DNA of 64,000 nucleotides. It comes from Temnothorax longispinosus (lineage: Eukaryota; Arthropoda; Insecta; Hymenoptera; Formicidae). The notes beneath the pieces were generated by a model. It saw only the letters and a program-made list of their open reading frames with translations, did no database searches and was not told the origin of the DNA. The DNA is taken from contig NC_092368.1 of NCBI RefSeq assembly GCF_030848805.1, positions 19,843,875-19,907,874 of the forward strand, in the 5' to 3' direction. The position numbers were made by a program, and so were the translations under genes. Below are positions 1 through 11,483 of this stretch, piece after piece; within the stretch, counting starts at the first letter, position 1; every line of letters begins with the position of its first letter.

Positions 1-169
1 TATTTAAAAATTAATTCTATTAATCGATTTCTTTTATTATTCTACATCTGAAAGTATTAAGGTAAAGTCATTGAAAAGTGAATATGAGATATTTCATATT
101 TTATATTAAAAAATATCAGGACAAAATTTGAAATATCTTGAAATGTAAAAGTTAACAAAAATATACTCA

Positions 170-402
170 ATTATAGTGTTGTGGAAACCTCTCGAGATAA
201 GCTACAAGAATATGCAATAAAAAACATGAGGTTCCATTTAAGAAGTTGAAGGTGACCTTTACGTGACCTTCAAATGACTATCCTTATCTCACTACCTTAT
301 GTCCCCCTTAAAACCATGCAATTTTTGTCTAAAACATTTTTTCTATAAAATGTTTTTCTAGAGTTACTTCAGTGGATAAATTAAAATTGCCTACCCTGTA
401 TA
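170..402. repeat. Old diverged copy of a foldback repeat
   Basis: This stretch matches, with many changes, the right arm of the foldback element at 31,264-33,025: shared words include the ctcgaga..agctacaagaatatgca block near 192-216 and the tttaagaa..aaggtg block that follows. It ends at about 402 in ctaccctgtata, the inverted form of the tacaggg end that also starts the elements at 5,687, 31,264 and 59,992. Nothing coding is seen in it. Confidence 0.55.
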
Positions 403-406
403 CTGA

Positions 407-912
407 TTACATTACTGTTTTACCTGATAAATTTGAAGGCTCGACATTTTGAAAACTATTAGTCATATCAATCAGTATGCTATTTTCTGCATTACGAGTA
501 AGATTTTGATCATTAGATGATACACGAAAGCTGTCAGTCACACTGCCTATGCTTCTACTGCTCTCAAAATCGCCAGTTTCCTCAAACAAATTCCGAAAAC
601 TAGCTGTTGTATCTCCTATACTCAGTAAATCAATGTCTTCCTGAAATATATTATAATTATAATTATATTCGGCTAGATCTTATATATGGAAACAGATCTG
701 CTCAAGTATAATAAATTAAAGATAAAATCATATCGCGCCAAATATCGGATATTATTATATGTAATCATATAAAATTAAATATTTTATCAAATTTTTTTAT
801 ATCTATTTACATCTGATCCATATTACACCCATTTTTTCTCGGAGAGAATAAAACTTACTTCAAAACTTGCATTGAAGGATTCTACTGGATCTTCATTCAC
901 GTTATCAGACAT
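407..912 (-). CDS. Acidic two-exon N-terminal fragment, unknown (probably transposon-related)
   Basis: Two exons join in phase 0 on the minus strand. Exon 1 is 912-859, starting MSDNVNEDPVESFN and ending at a perfect GTAAGT donor. Exon 2 is 640-407, after a TTTCAG acceptor, and reads to a stop, giving about 95 residues rich in Ser, Asp, Glu and Asn. The frame stops right beside the end of the foldback repeat at about 402, so the natural C-terminus is probably missing. The acidic Ser-rich style resembles the minus-strand exon at 5,254-5,616, and both may be N-terminal parts of one transposon-encoded family. I do not recognise a domain. Confidence 0.4.
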
Positions 913-1205
913 CTTTATACAGTTTTTAGCTAGTCACAAAGAAATTCTGTAGAATCCTATAAAAATATTAAAAACATAGATTTTGGCAAATGGTATTTAT
1001 AAATAATTTATATAAATAAACGTATAATGTATGTCTATTGTAAGGTATCCACTTTGTAATGTAAGGTATCTAGCTCGTAAGATCTAGTTTTAAGGTAACT
1101 TAACTTGTATCCATTTAGTTTGACTCTAATTGTAATATGAATCTTCCGTTTAAACATTAACGCGCTTATACTAGTGGACGCACTAGGAGCGCGCTTAACC
1201 CTTGT

Positions 1206-2235
1206 GTCCATGATGCCAGAACTCGGTCCGAGATCTCGGTCCGAGAAACGTATAGCGTATAGTCAATGAAATTGCCGCTTTTTCGTAAAAGCTGCACTTT
1301 GATTAACTACAAACTTCTCGGATCGAGATCTCGGACCGAGTTCTAGCATCGTTGTCCTACCCGATCTTTACAATATCAATCAGTACAATAACAATACACA
1401 ATCCGTAATAAATAATATTGATAATTTTAGTTTCGAAAGACTCGAAAGACACGTATACACGCGCAATTTTAAAGTTATCAAAAACCACAGAAATTAAACA
1501 AAAGAAACTGTAAGTACTAAGTGCGCAAACCTTACCTGTGGAAGTCGGAAAATCAATTATAAAGAAACTTCATTCGCGTCAATCGCGCTAGAATCGAGGA
1601 ACGAAACGGGACTGCGGCAGTCAGACTTTCCAGATCCGAACCTCTGCCACATAGAAGATCGGATGGTGCGGGGAGACGACTCACATGAGTTTAGCCAGGC
1701 AATACAGTGGTGCAAGCTTGTGACCGTCGATACGCAAGTGGCAACTGTGTCCATATGCGCACATAGACATAAAGCCAGTTTACACACACAATGATTAGTG
1801 GCGCCAACTGACTGCAATGTCTTTTTCTAACACGCGAGGTGGTGGGGATGCGAAGAGAAGAAGTTGCTATGCGTCTCTGATGTAGCGATTCCCCTCCATA
1901 CTCCTCCCCGTTCTTTTTAGTGTGCGAGAGAGAGAGCACGATTCGATCTTCCATTGTCTTCCATCACTGAGTTCAGATCTGGAAAGCCTGACTGCCGCAA
2001 TCGAGGCCGCAATCCTGTTTCGTTTCCCGATTCTGGCACGATCGATGCGAATAAAGCTTTTTTAACCGATTTTCTGATTTCCACAGGTAAGGTTTGCGCA
2101 TTTAGTACAGTTTTTTTTGTTTAATTTCTGTAGTTTTTGATAACTCTAAAATTGTGCGTGTACACGTGTCTTTCGAGTCTTGAAACTGAAATTATCAATA
2201 TTATTTATTCTTTTACATCTCTATGATGTCCAAAA
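1206..2235. mobile_element. Long inverted-repeat (foldback) element with a nested palindrome
   Basis: The arm at 1,408-1,640 is the reverse complement, with scattered changes, of 1,975-2,210. Shared blocks include ccacaggtaaggtttgcgca, gataattttag/ctgaaattatc and ctgactgccgca. The unpaired centre is about 1,640-1,975. A shorter palindrome lies just outside at 1,212-1,347, with agaactcggtccgagatctc paired to its inverse near 1,345. The short words atgatgccagaactcggt at about 1,210 and atgatgtccaaaactcggt at about 2,221 are similar in direct orientation and may be outer boundaries. Small ORFs inside are by-products of the repeat. Confidence 0.6.
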
Positions 2236-2936
2236 CTCGGTAAGATATTTTACTATAGTCTCCACAATTTTTGGTAATTGAAAAATAATCTAAAATAAGT
2301 AGCGCTTGCATGACAACTATAACCTACAAAATTTAGAAAAATTTAAAAGTTGTAATTTAGTTGTATAAAAGTAACATATAATCTATAACTAAAATACAAT
2401 CCTATGCAGTCATATATGTTGTATCGTACTTGTGGGGGCGATCGATCGTGTACGTGATGAGGGCTTTTGTGCTCTTCCGCGCTTGCTCTCGGAAAGGCTG
2501 CTTCGACAGCCGCGCGGATGAGAAAACAGTGTTTCTCTCGTTTTAAGAATAAACGCACTTTTCGTTGGTGTATGTGTTACACGAACGTCCTTTTTCAATG
2601 AGAATTAATACACTCGATCTTCCTTCCCGTGCAACGAACAGTAAAATCTTGAGTTACCGTGCGGCGCGCGCACGCATACAAGAGGCACCAACAAGGAGCT
2701 CGTCGGCCAATATGAGGATCACGCGTCGGTGAGCGCGTAGCGACGCAGCTCGCGCGAAGTACGAAATATCGAGTTGGCACTTATAACGATACATATGTTT
2801 TCTGCACATTACACACATTTGCATAATTAAAATAATCGCTCAAAAATTCGTTAAAGAAAATGCTGTTCATAGACTACATCTTGAAAGTAAAAAAGTTGAA
2901 AGAATTAACATTTTTCATTATAATTAACTTACAGTT

Positions 2937-5291
2937 ATGGCTTGTGTAACACACGCAAAAATAAAATTTTTGAACGCTTATGACAAAGCAGATGTCATAA
3001 TTGTGAAAATAGAAGAAATTTTAGAATTTACAAAGAAACCTCCAGAACATGTACAAGATTTTAATAAAGAATGTATTTACAATTGTCTGTGGAAGGATGA
3101 CAAGAATCCAGATATTGTGAAAGTGCCTGTTCAAATTTCGGATTTAGCTGGTAAGATTAGCTAATTATGTATAGTATTTTGTTCCTATTATTGTCATTGC
3201 CATTATTTATTATACGTTGATATATATATTGCTTACCATTACTTAACCTTAATAAATATATTTTTATATACATATTTTTAATCTACAGAATAATAATAAA
3301 TTATTATATTTCTGTAGAACAATTCTTTTTTGCTTCTATTAATATATCAGTAACTTTTGTGGTCAATATTAGACACAACTTATTATGAAAATGTAGTAAA
3401 AGTAATTTTCTCTTTTAAGTTATAACCAATGCAGAAGACATGGAAAAATTTAAAAATAAAAGAGGTGTTTTTAAAAGAATTAGTAACACTATATTAGATG
3501 ATTACTATGCAGAAGACAGCGAAATCGAAGATGATAAAGATGTACATAGTGAAGAAGATGTTGAAATAAATAACAATATTCAGAAAGAAGGAAAAGCAAA
3601 ACAAAAAGCTGTTAGTTTATAATTCATATATATTTGGTATATGGATACTATAATTTTGCATAGTAGGTAGTTGTAAGTAGTAAAAATACGTACCATTTTA
3701 TTCTTTTTTATTTTATTGTCTGTAACAAAAAGGCGAGAACGGAAAAAAAGCAATTTGGAAGCAAATCGGAAGATGATGCTACAGATTCGGAAAAAGAAAC
3801 AGAAAAAGAAAAAAAAGAGAAGAAAAATAGAACAAACGATGGAAAGAAGGAAGAGAAAATGTTATTTGGCGACAAATGGATAAAAGTAGATGAAGATGGG
3901 GAAGAGGTAAATATTCTTAGAACTTAAACTACTTTGACTCTGAATATCACTCCCATTCATTTTTTAAACTCTACTTCAGTGAGTGTTTGTATATGAATGA
4001 TGTATTTTCTAAATTGTTTTTTTTTTTTTTACATATTCTCTAAATATGAATGATTAATATTTCTACTTGAAAAGCTTACTGAGGCTTAATTCTGGCATGA
4101 TTTGAGTCAGTGACATTTCATTTGTTCGGATTTCGAGAGTGTGTACACTTACATACACACACTTACTAAAGTAGGGTTTTAAGGATGAATGTATTCTGAA
4201 GGACATCAAAGTCAAAAATGTTACAAGTTCTATAAAAATCAAGAAACTGTGTTTGCCTAATCGATAATTTCCTTAAATATTTACATACTTTTTGAAAATT
4301 TTTTGTAAAAACCTTTTTGCAAAAGCAACATTAATAATATGTTAATACGATATGTTGACAATATGTGTATTTAATTTACAGATAGAAATGATTTATTTAG
4401 CCGAAGGCATTTCTTGTACTGTACACGACTGGACAGAATGTCTTCGATCAAAAACGGAAAGGTTGTTCGCCAAAAATATACTGCGAAACATGTATAACAA
4501 CACTGAGTTATTAAGTCGGTGTGTTAGTACCGATAAGAATTGTAAGACTCCTAATGGACGCAATTTATGTACATCGATTAGCCCTGCAAAAGATAAAGTT
4601 ATAGATGGTAAGAATGTAAAATTTTGTATAATAATAGTAATTCTTAAGGTGACTTCAACGTCTGGTGCTTCTAGTAGTAACAATAGTTAATGTTAAATTT
4701 AAATAAAAATATTTTTATGTATAATAATAATTATTATGCAAGTACTGGATATTCTCCCGCATATTATATCACGCATATAATTTTTTCACTTGCTCCTTAA
4801 CTTTATTTTCAATGTTCTATTACATTTCTCGTAACTTATAATTTACACTTCCAACTTTTTTCAGTTTTATTTTTTGTATGCATTAAAATGTAATTTAATT
4901 ATTGTAAAATAATTGAGTGTCTTATAACAACCTATAGAAAATAATTGAAATTTATAATTTATTTTCTCAGAATTTTGGTCGTTGACCTTCCTTGAAATTT
5001 TTTCTATCAATAATACAAACGTTCTTTAATTCATTTAAATATCTTGTATTTAAAAGTCTCTGAAGCCACCTTAATACTGTACTTATAAAAATGTAATAAA
5101 ATATGTTTATTTTAGTATGCATGCGGTATTACATTAAAAAAAAGAAGAATAAGAACATCCGCAAAATTGAACTGGATGAATGGGTTAAGAGAGAAAAAAA
5201 TCCTGCCTTAACGGAGGTTATAAACCAAGTAAAAAGTATCGCAAGAAAAGAAATTAAAAAAAAAAGGGAAGCGTTAGCAAATCCAGAATGA
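2937..5291 (+). CDS. BEN-like domain protein, five exons
   Basis: Five exons join without a stop: 2937-3150, 3420-3610, 3733-3906, 4382-4607 and 5116-5291, all with GT and AG boundaries and agreeing phases (1, 0, 0, 1). The product is about 327 residues. The N-terminus begins MACVTHAKIKFLNAYDKADV. The middle is a very acidic and lysine-rich linker (exons 2-3, roughly residues 80-190). The C-terminal third, with LFAKNILRNMY, GRNLCTSISPAK and IRKIELDEWVKRE, has the helical, basic look of BEN domains, which bind DNA or chromatin proteins. The BEN assignment is from pattern memory, not a search. Similar multi-exon proteins occur in many copies in ant genomes, so this may be one of a repeated family. 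The last exon overlaps an antisense ORF (5,254-5,616). Confidence 0.6.
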
Positions 5292-5616
5292 GAAAAATTA
5301 GTATATTTAATACACACATATATATTAGTGTAGCGACAAAAGTATTTAACATTTTACAAAGATCTGCTGTAGCCGAACTTGATAAACCGTACTCTGATGA
5401 AAATTTTAAAATCGCTAACAATATTTCGGCTTTATTTACAACAAAATTTGTATTGATAGTTTCATTTGTATCATCTTCCTGCAACATTTGTATTAATCTT
5501 GTAAACCGTTGCGGAATGTTATGACTATCATCTAAAACTTCATTGTAACTTTCATCCTCTTCACTGCTGTTAAAAATTTCATCATCAATTTCAATATTAT
5601 TCGAAAACAATGAGTC
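5254..5616 (-). CDS. Transposon-type N-terminal exon fragment
   Basis: After a TTTTGTAG acceptor the minus strand reads DSLFSNNIEIDDEIFNSSEE, then an acidic stretch, then a helical block with KAEILLAILKFSSEYGLS and ATADLCKMLN. A 'K/S-A/E-x-LL-x-ILKF ... L' helix near the N-terminus is common in large insect transposon proteins, but I cannot name the superfamily. The true exon probably ends before the hydrophobic tail, which is antisense to the last BEN-gene exon. No downstream exon was identified, so it is most likely a remnant. Confidence 0.4.
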   Translation of the reverse strand, partial: DSLFSNNIEIDDEIFNSSEEDESYNEVLDDSHNIPQRFTRLIQMLQEDDTNETINTNFVVNKAEILLAILKFSSEYGLSSSATADLCKMLNTFVATLIYMCVLNILIFLILDLLTLPFFF

Positions 5617-5686
5617 CTACAAAACCATATATTATCTTCAATTACAAGTAATTTTGATTAAACTAAAAAAAATAAGTTCTATACAG

Positions 5687-5705
5687 GGTGTCCGATAATT
5701 ATTGA
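5687..5705. repeat. ACAGGGTGT-type transposon end
   Basis: The motif tatacagggtgtccgataat begins here. The same end type occurs at 31,264 and 59,992, and inverted at about 402 and about 22,043. It is a common terminal motif of small arthropod mariner-type elements; the far end of this copy was not located. Confidence 0.45.
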
Positions 5706-5823
5706 CATAACACTCGTGTGCAGATAGAGCGTACTAGGGCATACGGAAGAATGGTAAAAAATAAGTGTTTATTCAAGTCTGCAAATAATGTTTGTTATCG
5801 ATCCGATAATTCATTTGCCCAAA

Positions 5824-6031
5824 CGGTGAACGGTCATTTTATCCACATACAATAATTTATCGTTGATGACGCTAACAATAATGAATACACTGTATATAAA
5901 AAGATAAACGTAGAAAACTGTTTCTCTGAAGAATTTACAAGCATAAAAAAAATTATGAATATTAACCCCATTGTTGAATTTTTAGAAACAAGAAATGTTG
6001 AAAAATTGTGTGTTATCATGACTGTTCACCG
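5824..6031. mobile_element. Small MITE-like element, 208 bp
   Basis: The ends cggtgaacggtcat (5,824) and atgactgttcaccg (6,018) are inverted repeats with one mismatch. The interior is AT-rich and non-coding. No clear target duplication is visible. Confidence 0.45.
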
Positions 6032-6589
6032 ACAGCAGTATATATCAGGTATACCCAATATGCATTGGTACAGATAAATGTAAAAATCGGTAAAAAATTT
6101 TACAGAATAAAATAAATAATTGGATGAAAAATTGTTTTTAGAAAATGTATTCATAAACTACAAGTGAAAAAATTATGTGTAAAGATGTTAATAATGTTAA
6201 TGTTAAAAAAGTTTTTATTGTTTAATAACGTTTTCTTAGTACTTTCTCGTTGAAAAAAAAATTGTAATGCTGTCAAAAAGTCAATGCTGTATTTGTAGGA
6301 CTATGTATACTTTAGATCTAATAAACTGCATATTTTATATTATATTAATTATGTATTACATAATATCATGTATTACATAATAACATTTACGTATTTTAAT
6401 AATTTTATATTTATTATTTTATATTTGTATTTTACACATTTAATAATTATGTATAACTTATGTATATTATGTAAAGTTTAAGTTAAGTCATTAAATACTT
6501 ATATGAAAAAATAAACTTTCAATATTAGATTTTTTAAATATCATGTTACGATAAAGAGTAGAATTTTTACAAATAAAATATCATTGAAT

Positions 6590-7199
6590 ATCTAATGTAT
6601 TATACATTTTACAAGATCCACGTAGATTTTTGTACCAGAATATCGACAAAACTTTTATAAAATCCATCATAGCTAAGAGAATTTTATCAAAATCTACATG
6701 GAAATCTATCTGTATTTTGTAAAAAACTTGTGGATAATCATTTACTTTTTGTAACAGTCCATTTGGATATCCATGTTGATTTTGACAATATTTATCTAAT
6801 AACCTGGATTTTATTTTAAAAAAAACGTTGATAATAGTGAATTGTTTTGTCAAAAAACGATATATAGAAAACCATGTGGAAAATTATATGAGAAATTATA
6901 TGGAAACCATGTGAAAAACCATATAAACTGCCATCCAAAAAATGCAGCTGGTTACATGTGGATAATCATGTGGAAAACCATACAAATCCGACCTGGGATA
7001 CAGGTAGAAATCTATATGGTTAGCCATATATATAATCATATGAATCTCCATCTGTACCTTTTCAATACGGTTTTCCATCTGGATAACCATAGGAAATCCA
7101 TACAAAACCATCCGAAATCCATAGGAATCCACATATATATTTATCTAGTTATCCATGTAGATTACCATCTGGATTTCCATCTGGATCTTTTCAACGGGG
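6590..7199. repeat. Degenerate tandem field of CCATNTGGAAA/TTTCCAT words
   Basis: The block is built from short words such as accatgtggaaa, aaccatatgga, ggaaatccat and atccatgtagat in both orientations, spaced irregularly by about 15-25 bases. Period and order are too decayed to define one unit. Several small ORFs on both strands cross it and have no coding signature. Confidence 0.55.
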
Positions 7200-7640
7200 T
7201 TGTTTTAACGAAAATCACAACTTCTATAAAGCATACGTGTGTGCGTGTGTGTGTGTGCCCTGCTTTAACGAAAATCACAACTTCTATAAAGCAGGGCATA
7301 CACACGTGTGTTTGTGCCCTGCTTTAACGAAAATCACAACTTCTATAAAGCAAGACATACACACGTGTGTGTGTGCCCTGCTTTAACGAAAATTACAACT
7401 TCTATAAAGCAGGGGATACATACGTGTGTTTGGCGCCCTGCTTTAACGAAAATCATAACTTCTATAAACCAGGGCATACACACGGTGTGTTTGTGCCCTG
7501 CTTTAACGAAAATCACAACTTCTATAAAGCAGGACATACACACGTGTGTGTGTGTGCCCTGCTTTAACAAAAATCACAACTTCTAGAAAGCAGGGCATAC
7601 ACACGTGTGTGTGTGCAGTGCTTTAACGAAAATCACAATT
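7200..7640. repeat. Minisatellite, about 59-61-bp unit, seven full copies
   Basis: Unit starts (tgctttaacgaaaatcacaa) fall at about 7,200, 7,260, 7,319, 7,379, 7,439, 7,499, 7,559 and 7,620. Each unit ends in a palindrome of the form gggcatacacacgtgtgt..gccc, so every unit can fold. Units differ at only a few sites and in the number of GT steps. ORFs here in both strands exist only because the unit lacks stops. Confidence 0.9.
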
Positions 7641-7731
7641 TATCAATTTTGGCTACGTACAGTATTTCACAACCATAAAATTTTAACCTAAATGGCACCG
7701 TTATACTAAACGCGTTATACTAAACATTTAC

Positions 7732-9235
7732 CTTTATTGCGAACGTGCGTGCGATTTTGTCTCTCCGATAGATCTTAGGCTGGAGCAGGCTAGCGAGAGT
7801 ACCGTGGCACGTATTTTCCGCGTGATGCGTAACGAGCTGGCCGCGCGCATTGTGAGTCCTCGAGGTGAGCCCGCGTAACAAGGCCGGCGGAAGAACTCCC
7901 AGGAGTGTAGCTACGGAGGATAATTCGTTCTCGCCAATTACGCCCACTTCCACACCGGAGCCGTCGGTGAAGCCGACGTTCCCGAGAATGAGCACCGCTG
8001 CTAGCACTCTTACGACGTCCAAAAATGGAATGCCTAACACGCCTGGGGAACAATAAAAGATGTAGGAAAAGATGGGGAAAATCTGATAATCTCTTTCCAA
8101 AAGGTTTAATCAACGTGAGAAATAAAAAACGTAAAACATTAAGCATTTCGGCTAATTTAATTGTATCAGGTTTTTATTAAAATAAAATTTTATGTTATTT
8201 TTTTCATATTTAATCACATACCTAAACAAGTTTTCCACGCTTGAAACCGAATCGCATCTTCAGCTTCGTCCTGTCACGTATCGCCATGTTGAGGGTACCT
8301 TAAATTTTTCAGATTATATCCCTCCAAATTTAATTTAACTGTAAAAATTTATTAGGATAATTTATTTCTTGATAGTTAATTATTATTAATCATTTTTATG
8401 CAATTGTAATAATATTATTATAATTAATTGCATTATCTCTCTCGTTGTGAAACAATCCAGCTAATATCTGATAAAATATATGGTAGTTTTTCTCGTCTGG
8501 TAATGGTCTGATTACTCGCGCCTGGTCTAGGAAGTAACAATGAATTTTTGTTCTATATAAAGCACCGTCCGTCACTTGAACCTCAATGAAGTGACCCTAA
8601 AGATATAAGTTGTTTTATAATATTTATATTTGCTAACTATTACTAAATAATCACTATTACATATTTATTGCTATTTATCATATTGTTCACAATACTTTTA
8701 ATTTAAATATTAATACTACGTCTATAAACTTTCTTTTCATAATATTATTTCTCTTTCATCTTTCTCCTTCCTCCCACCCTCTTCTATCTCATACATCTCG
8801 AAGCAAACTACTTACTATCCTTGAACTCTCCGAGTTTGTAGCGCGGTTTTCGCTGAGCCCAAGGATCTGAGGACCGTGAAGGCTGCCGCGAGATTGAAAG
8901 CGTTCGTTTCCGGTCCGCCGCCGGCGACGTCGAAGAGTTGCCTAAGTAATAGCATTGAGGCGTACGTTTTTCCGGATCCGCTTGTCCCTGTGTAGAAGAA
9001 GTTCCAGAAATCTTCACTTCTCTTGTAAAACAAAGGGAAGATGGAGTTTGTTAAGAGTCTTACCAGAACGAATAATCGCCTGGGAATATCCGGTCTCCGA
9101 TTGTTGTCTCACGGCTTCCTGGACGACCTTGTTCAGCTGTGGCGCTAATGTTACCGACCTGATGCTCGTTAGAGTCAACGGATTTCCAACGTCTGCGTAA
9201 GGATTTACGCAAACCAATATGGGACCCACATTCGT
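7732..9235 (-). pseudogene. Unconventional myosin motor domain, disabled fragment
   Basis: Five minus-strand exons in order: A 9235-9064, B 8987-8816, C 8596-8437, D 8338-8222, E 8042-7732. A gives NVGPILVCVNPYADV. A/B splice to form the P-loop GTSGSGKT (canonical GESGSGKT). B ends with the switch-I block TNSESSRI. C continues GHFIEVQVTDG and FLDQARVIRPLPDEKNYHIF. E has LGVLGIPFLDVVRVLAAVL and LLGVLPPALLRGLTSR. This is the N-terminal and middle motor of a myosin heavy chain, an actin-based ATPase. Defects: exon B is out of frame just before switch I (2 extra bases or 1 lost); the donor after exon C reads AT instead of GT; exon D has an in-frame TGA where CGA (Arg) is expected, a CpG transition; exon E degrades after the LTSRT block. 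No flanking exons were found. Class is unresolved (Dachs-like is one possibility). Confidence 0.8.
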
Positions 9236-10981
9236 CTGGAACAATATTGCCGGTTTTCCTTGAATGAATTTGTTATTTAATAGATCACTTTTACTTTTAA
9301 GACTTTTACTTTTATGATTTCCATTTTCGAAAACGAGCATTCACATAAGAATGTGGGTCCAAAATGGAAAAAAATTCGAAGACCAAAATTTTTAAGATTA
9401 GGGTAACTTGAATTATTTAAAATCTTAAAAAATCCGCTCCTTTTTCTGGACAAGTCTTGAGAGAAAGATTATTTTACAAATCGCAAAGCTTCTCTTGATA
9501 TTCTAAATTTTGTTCTTCGATTTCCGCAGTGAAAGGATTTTCAAAAAGAACTAAGATTTTCTAAGACTTTCAAAGTCGGTGAAACGAGTGTCGAACTGAC
9601 TTATTAAAGAGTCAATTAAATAAATATATTTTTTAAAATTGCAAACTGTGCCGTATTCTTCGAAGAGAATCTGGCAAGAGGGGTAGAAATGAAGAGTGTC
9701 TTTTTCTAAGTGATTTTTAAATAAAACTACGATACGTAATTTACGATGAGAAAGAAACTTGTGGCCGCCTTTTATTAAATTAATGATTTTTGTAACAGTT
9801 TTCATGGCGGTAAATAATCCTGAGATGACGCGTCACGTGACCGATCGGCGGCTCGGCCGCTGAGCCTCGAGCGGTAGTGGGGGTATAGGAGGCGTCGCCT
9901 CGGGAATCGGTTCGAAATGTGCAACTAAATCCCGGCTATCATATGTAATAATACTAAAATAATTTACACAGATTACATAGAATATTATAATATATGCGAG
10001 CAATTGCAATTAAAATTTACATCATATACATATAACACATAATATGCTTAATTTATATATACAGATAACATAATCCTATGATAATAACAATCTGGTATTT
10101 GAAATACAAATACAAAAATCAAATTTAAAGGCTCATAGATTTAAGGAATCTAAGGAAATAAATAGTTTTGCGAAGAGATAGAAAGAAAGACAAATTAAAA
10201 TTTGAGAGAAGAAGGCCGGCAACGACATGAGTCGATGAAGCATTAGTTGAAAGAGTTAAGATGAACGGAGTGTATAGGCGGTGCCGTGAGAAGGATAAGA
10301 CTAAAAAGAACCTGTTTTCTTCACGAAGCTAGACCCGACCGTTCAGCTTCCGAAGGTACCTGCGCAGTTTAATCCGAAATAGGACCTGGGTTACAAGATG
10401 CTTGTCAAAGCCAGAGAAATAAAGTTTTTGCCGCTCTCACTATTCCTGTTATTGTTTACTGTTACTCATAGTATCATTATTTATAGTGGCAATAATATAC
10501 CCGCATGCGCGCGCGTGCGCCCGGAGAAAGATTTTAGCCTTTAAAGTTACTTTAAAATATATTTTATCAAAACACAAAAAAGTTCTAAGGTTAAATATGT
10601 TGAGAGATACGTATATATATGTACATAATAAACAATAGTTTTCTCAAAAGTATTATATGTATAATATTTTAAGAAACTAAAGATCAAAGAATTGGACTTG
10701 AGAACCATAAATTGCTATAAATTTAAAAATTTAAGTTTTTATAAAAATTTGAATCGTCTATCAATTTTTAAAATTTTTAATCTTTAAATTTCAATTTCAA
10801 GTTTAAAGTTTTTATTCTATTGTGTGATGCACACTTAATTTATATAATTTTTAGAAATTGTTAAAAATTGAAAAAAAAATCTAAAGATCAATAGTTTTTA
10901 AAACTGATAGACGATTAATGTACTTTAATGCGCGAAAATCATAAATAGAGATAATATAGTGATATATGGTAATAATGACTA
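9236..10981. other. No gene recognised
   Basis: AT-rich DNA with a GC-richer island near 9,810-9,920. The ORF at 9,551-9,805 (minus) shows no domain. A minus-strand proline-rich reading (EPIPEATPPIPPLP) at about 9,850-9,920 could be an old exon upstream of the myosin fragment, but this is unsupported. Confidence 0.4.
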
Positions 10982-11483
10982 CACTGTTGGAAAATTTGTG
11001 TTAAATATAACATAAATCACATGTTTTAACGGTCCCCTCAAATTTTTGTGTCAGTTTAACATAATATGGATGTGTTAAATGATAACATTGATACTATGTT
11101 AAAATATTTTAACAGAAAAGAAATGTTATTCTGATCGTAATTTGGGGTTAATTATGTGTACAATTAACATAATTTTTATGTTAAAGTTAAGATTGTAAGA
11201 TAAAATCAACATTCTTCTTCTACAAATTTTTATTCTTACTTCTGTTATAAAGTAAAATCAACACTCTTTTTCTGCAAATTTTAACACATTTAATAAATAC
11301 GTTCAAATTGTGTTACTTTAACATATTCTTTAAATTATTTTATTAATTTTACATTTTAAATTTGTAAAGTTCAATTAACATAGAAAGCACATGTTAAATC
11401 TACACACGTATGTGTTGATTATTTTACACAAAAATTTTAACAAGGACCTTTTTTAACAAAACTACAAAAATTTTCCAACAGTG
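10982..11483. mobile_element. MITE with TA target duplication, 502 bp
   Basis: Ends are cactgttggaaaattt (10,982) and its inverse aaattttccaacagtg (to 11,483), flanked on both sides by TA. The interior is dominated by gttaaa/ttaaca words in both orientations and is non-coding. TA duplication and size suit a Tc1/mariner-type non-autonomous element. Confidence 0.7.

Noticed and set aside
7308..7586. Cys-rich repeat ORFs (CVPCFNENHNF type)
   Set aside because: They translate the 59-bp minisatellite in several frames on both strands.
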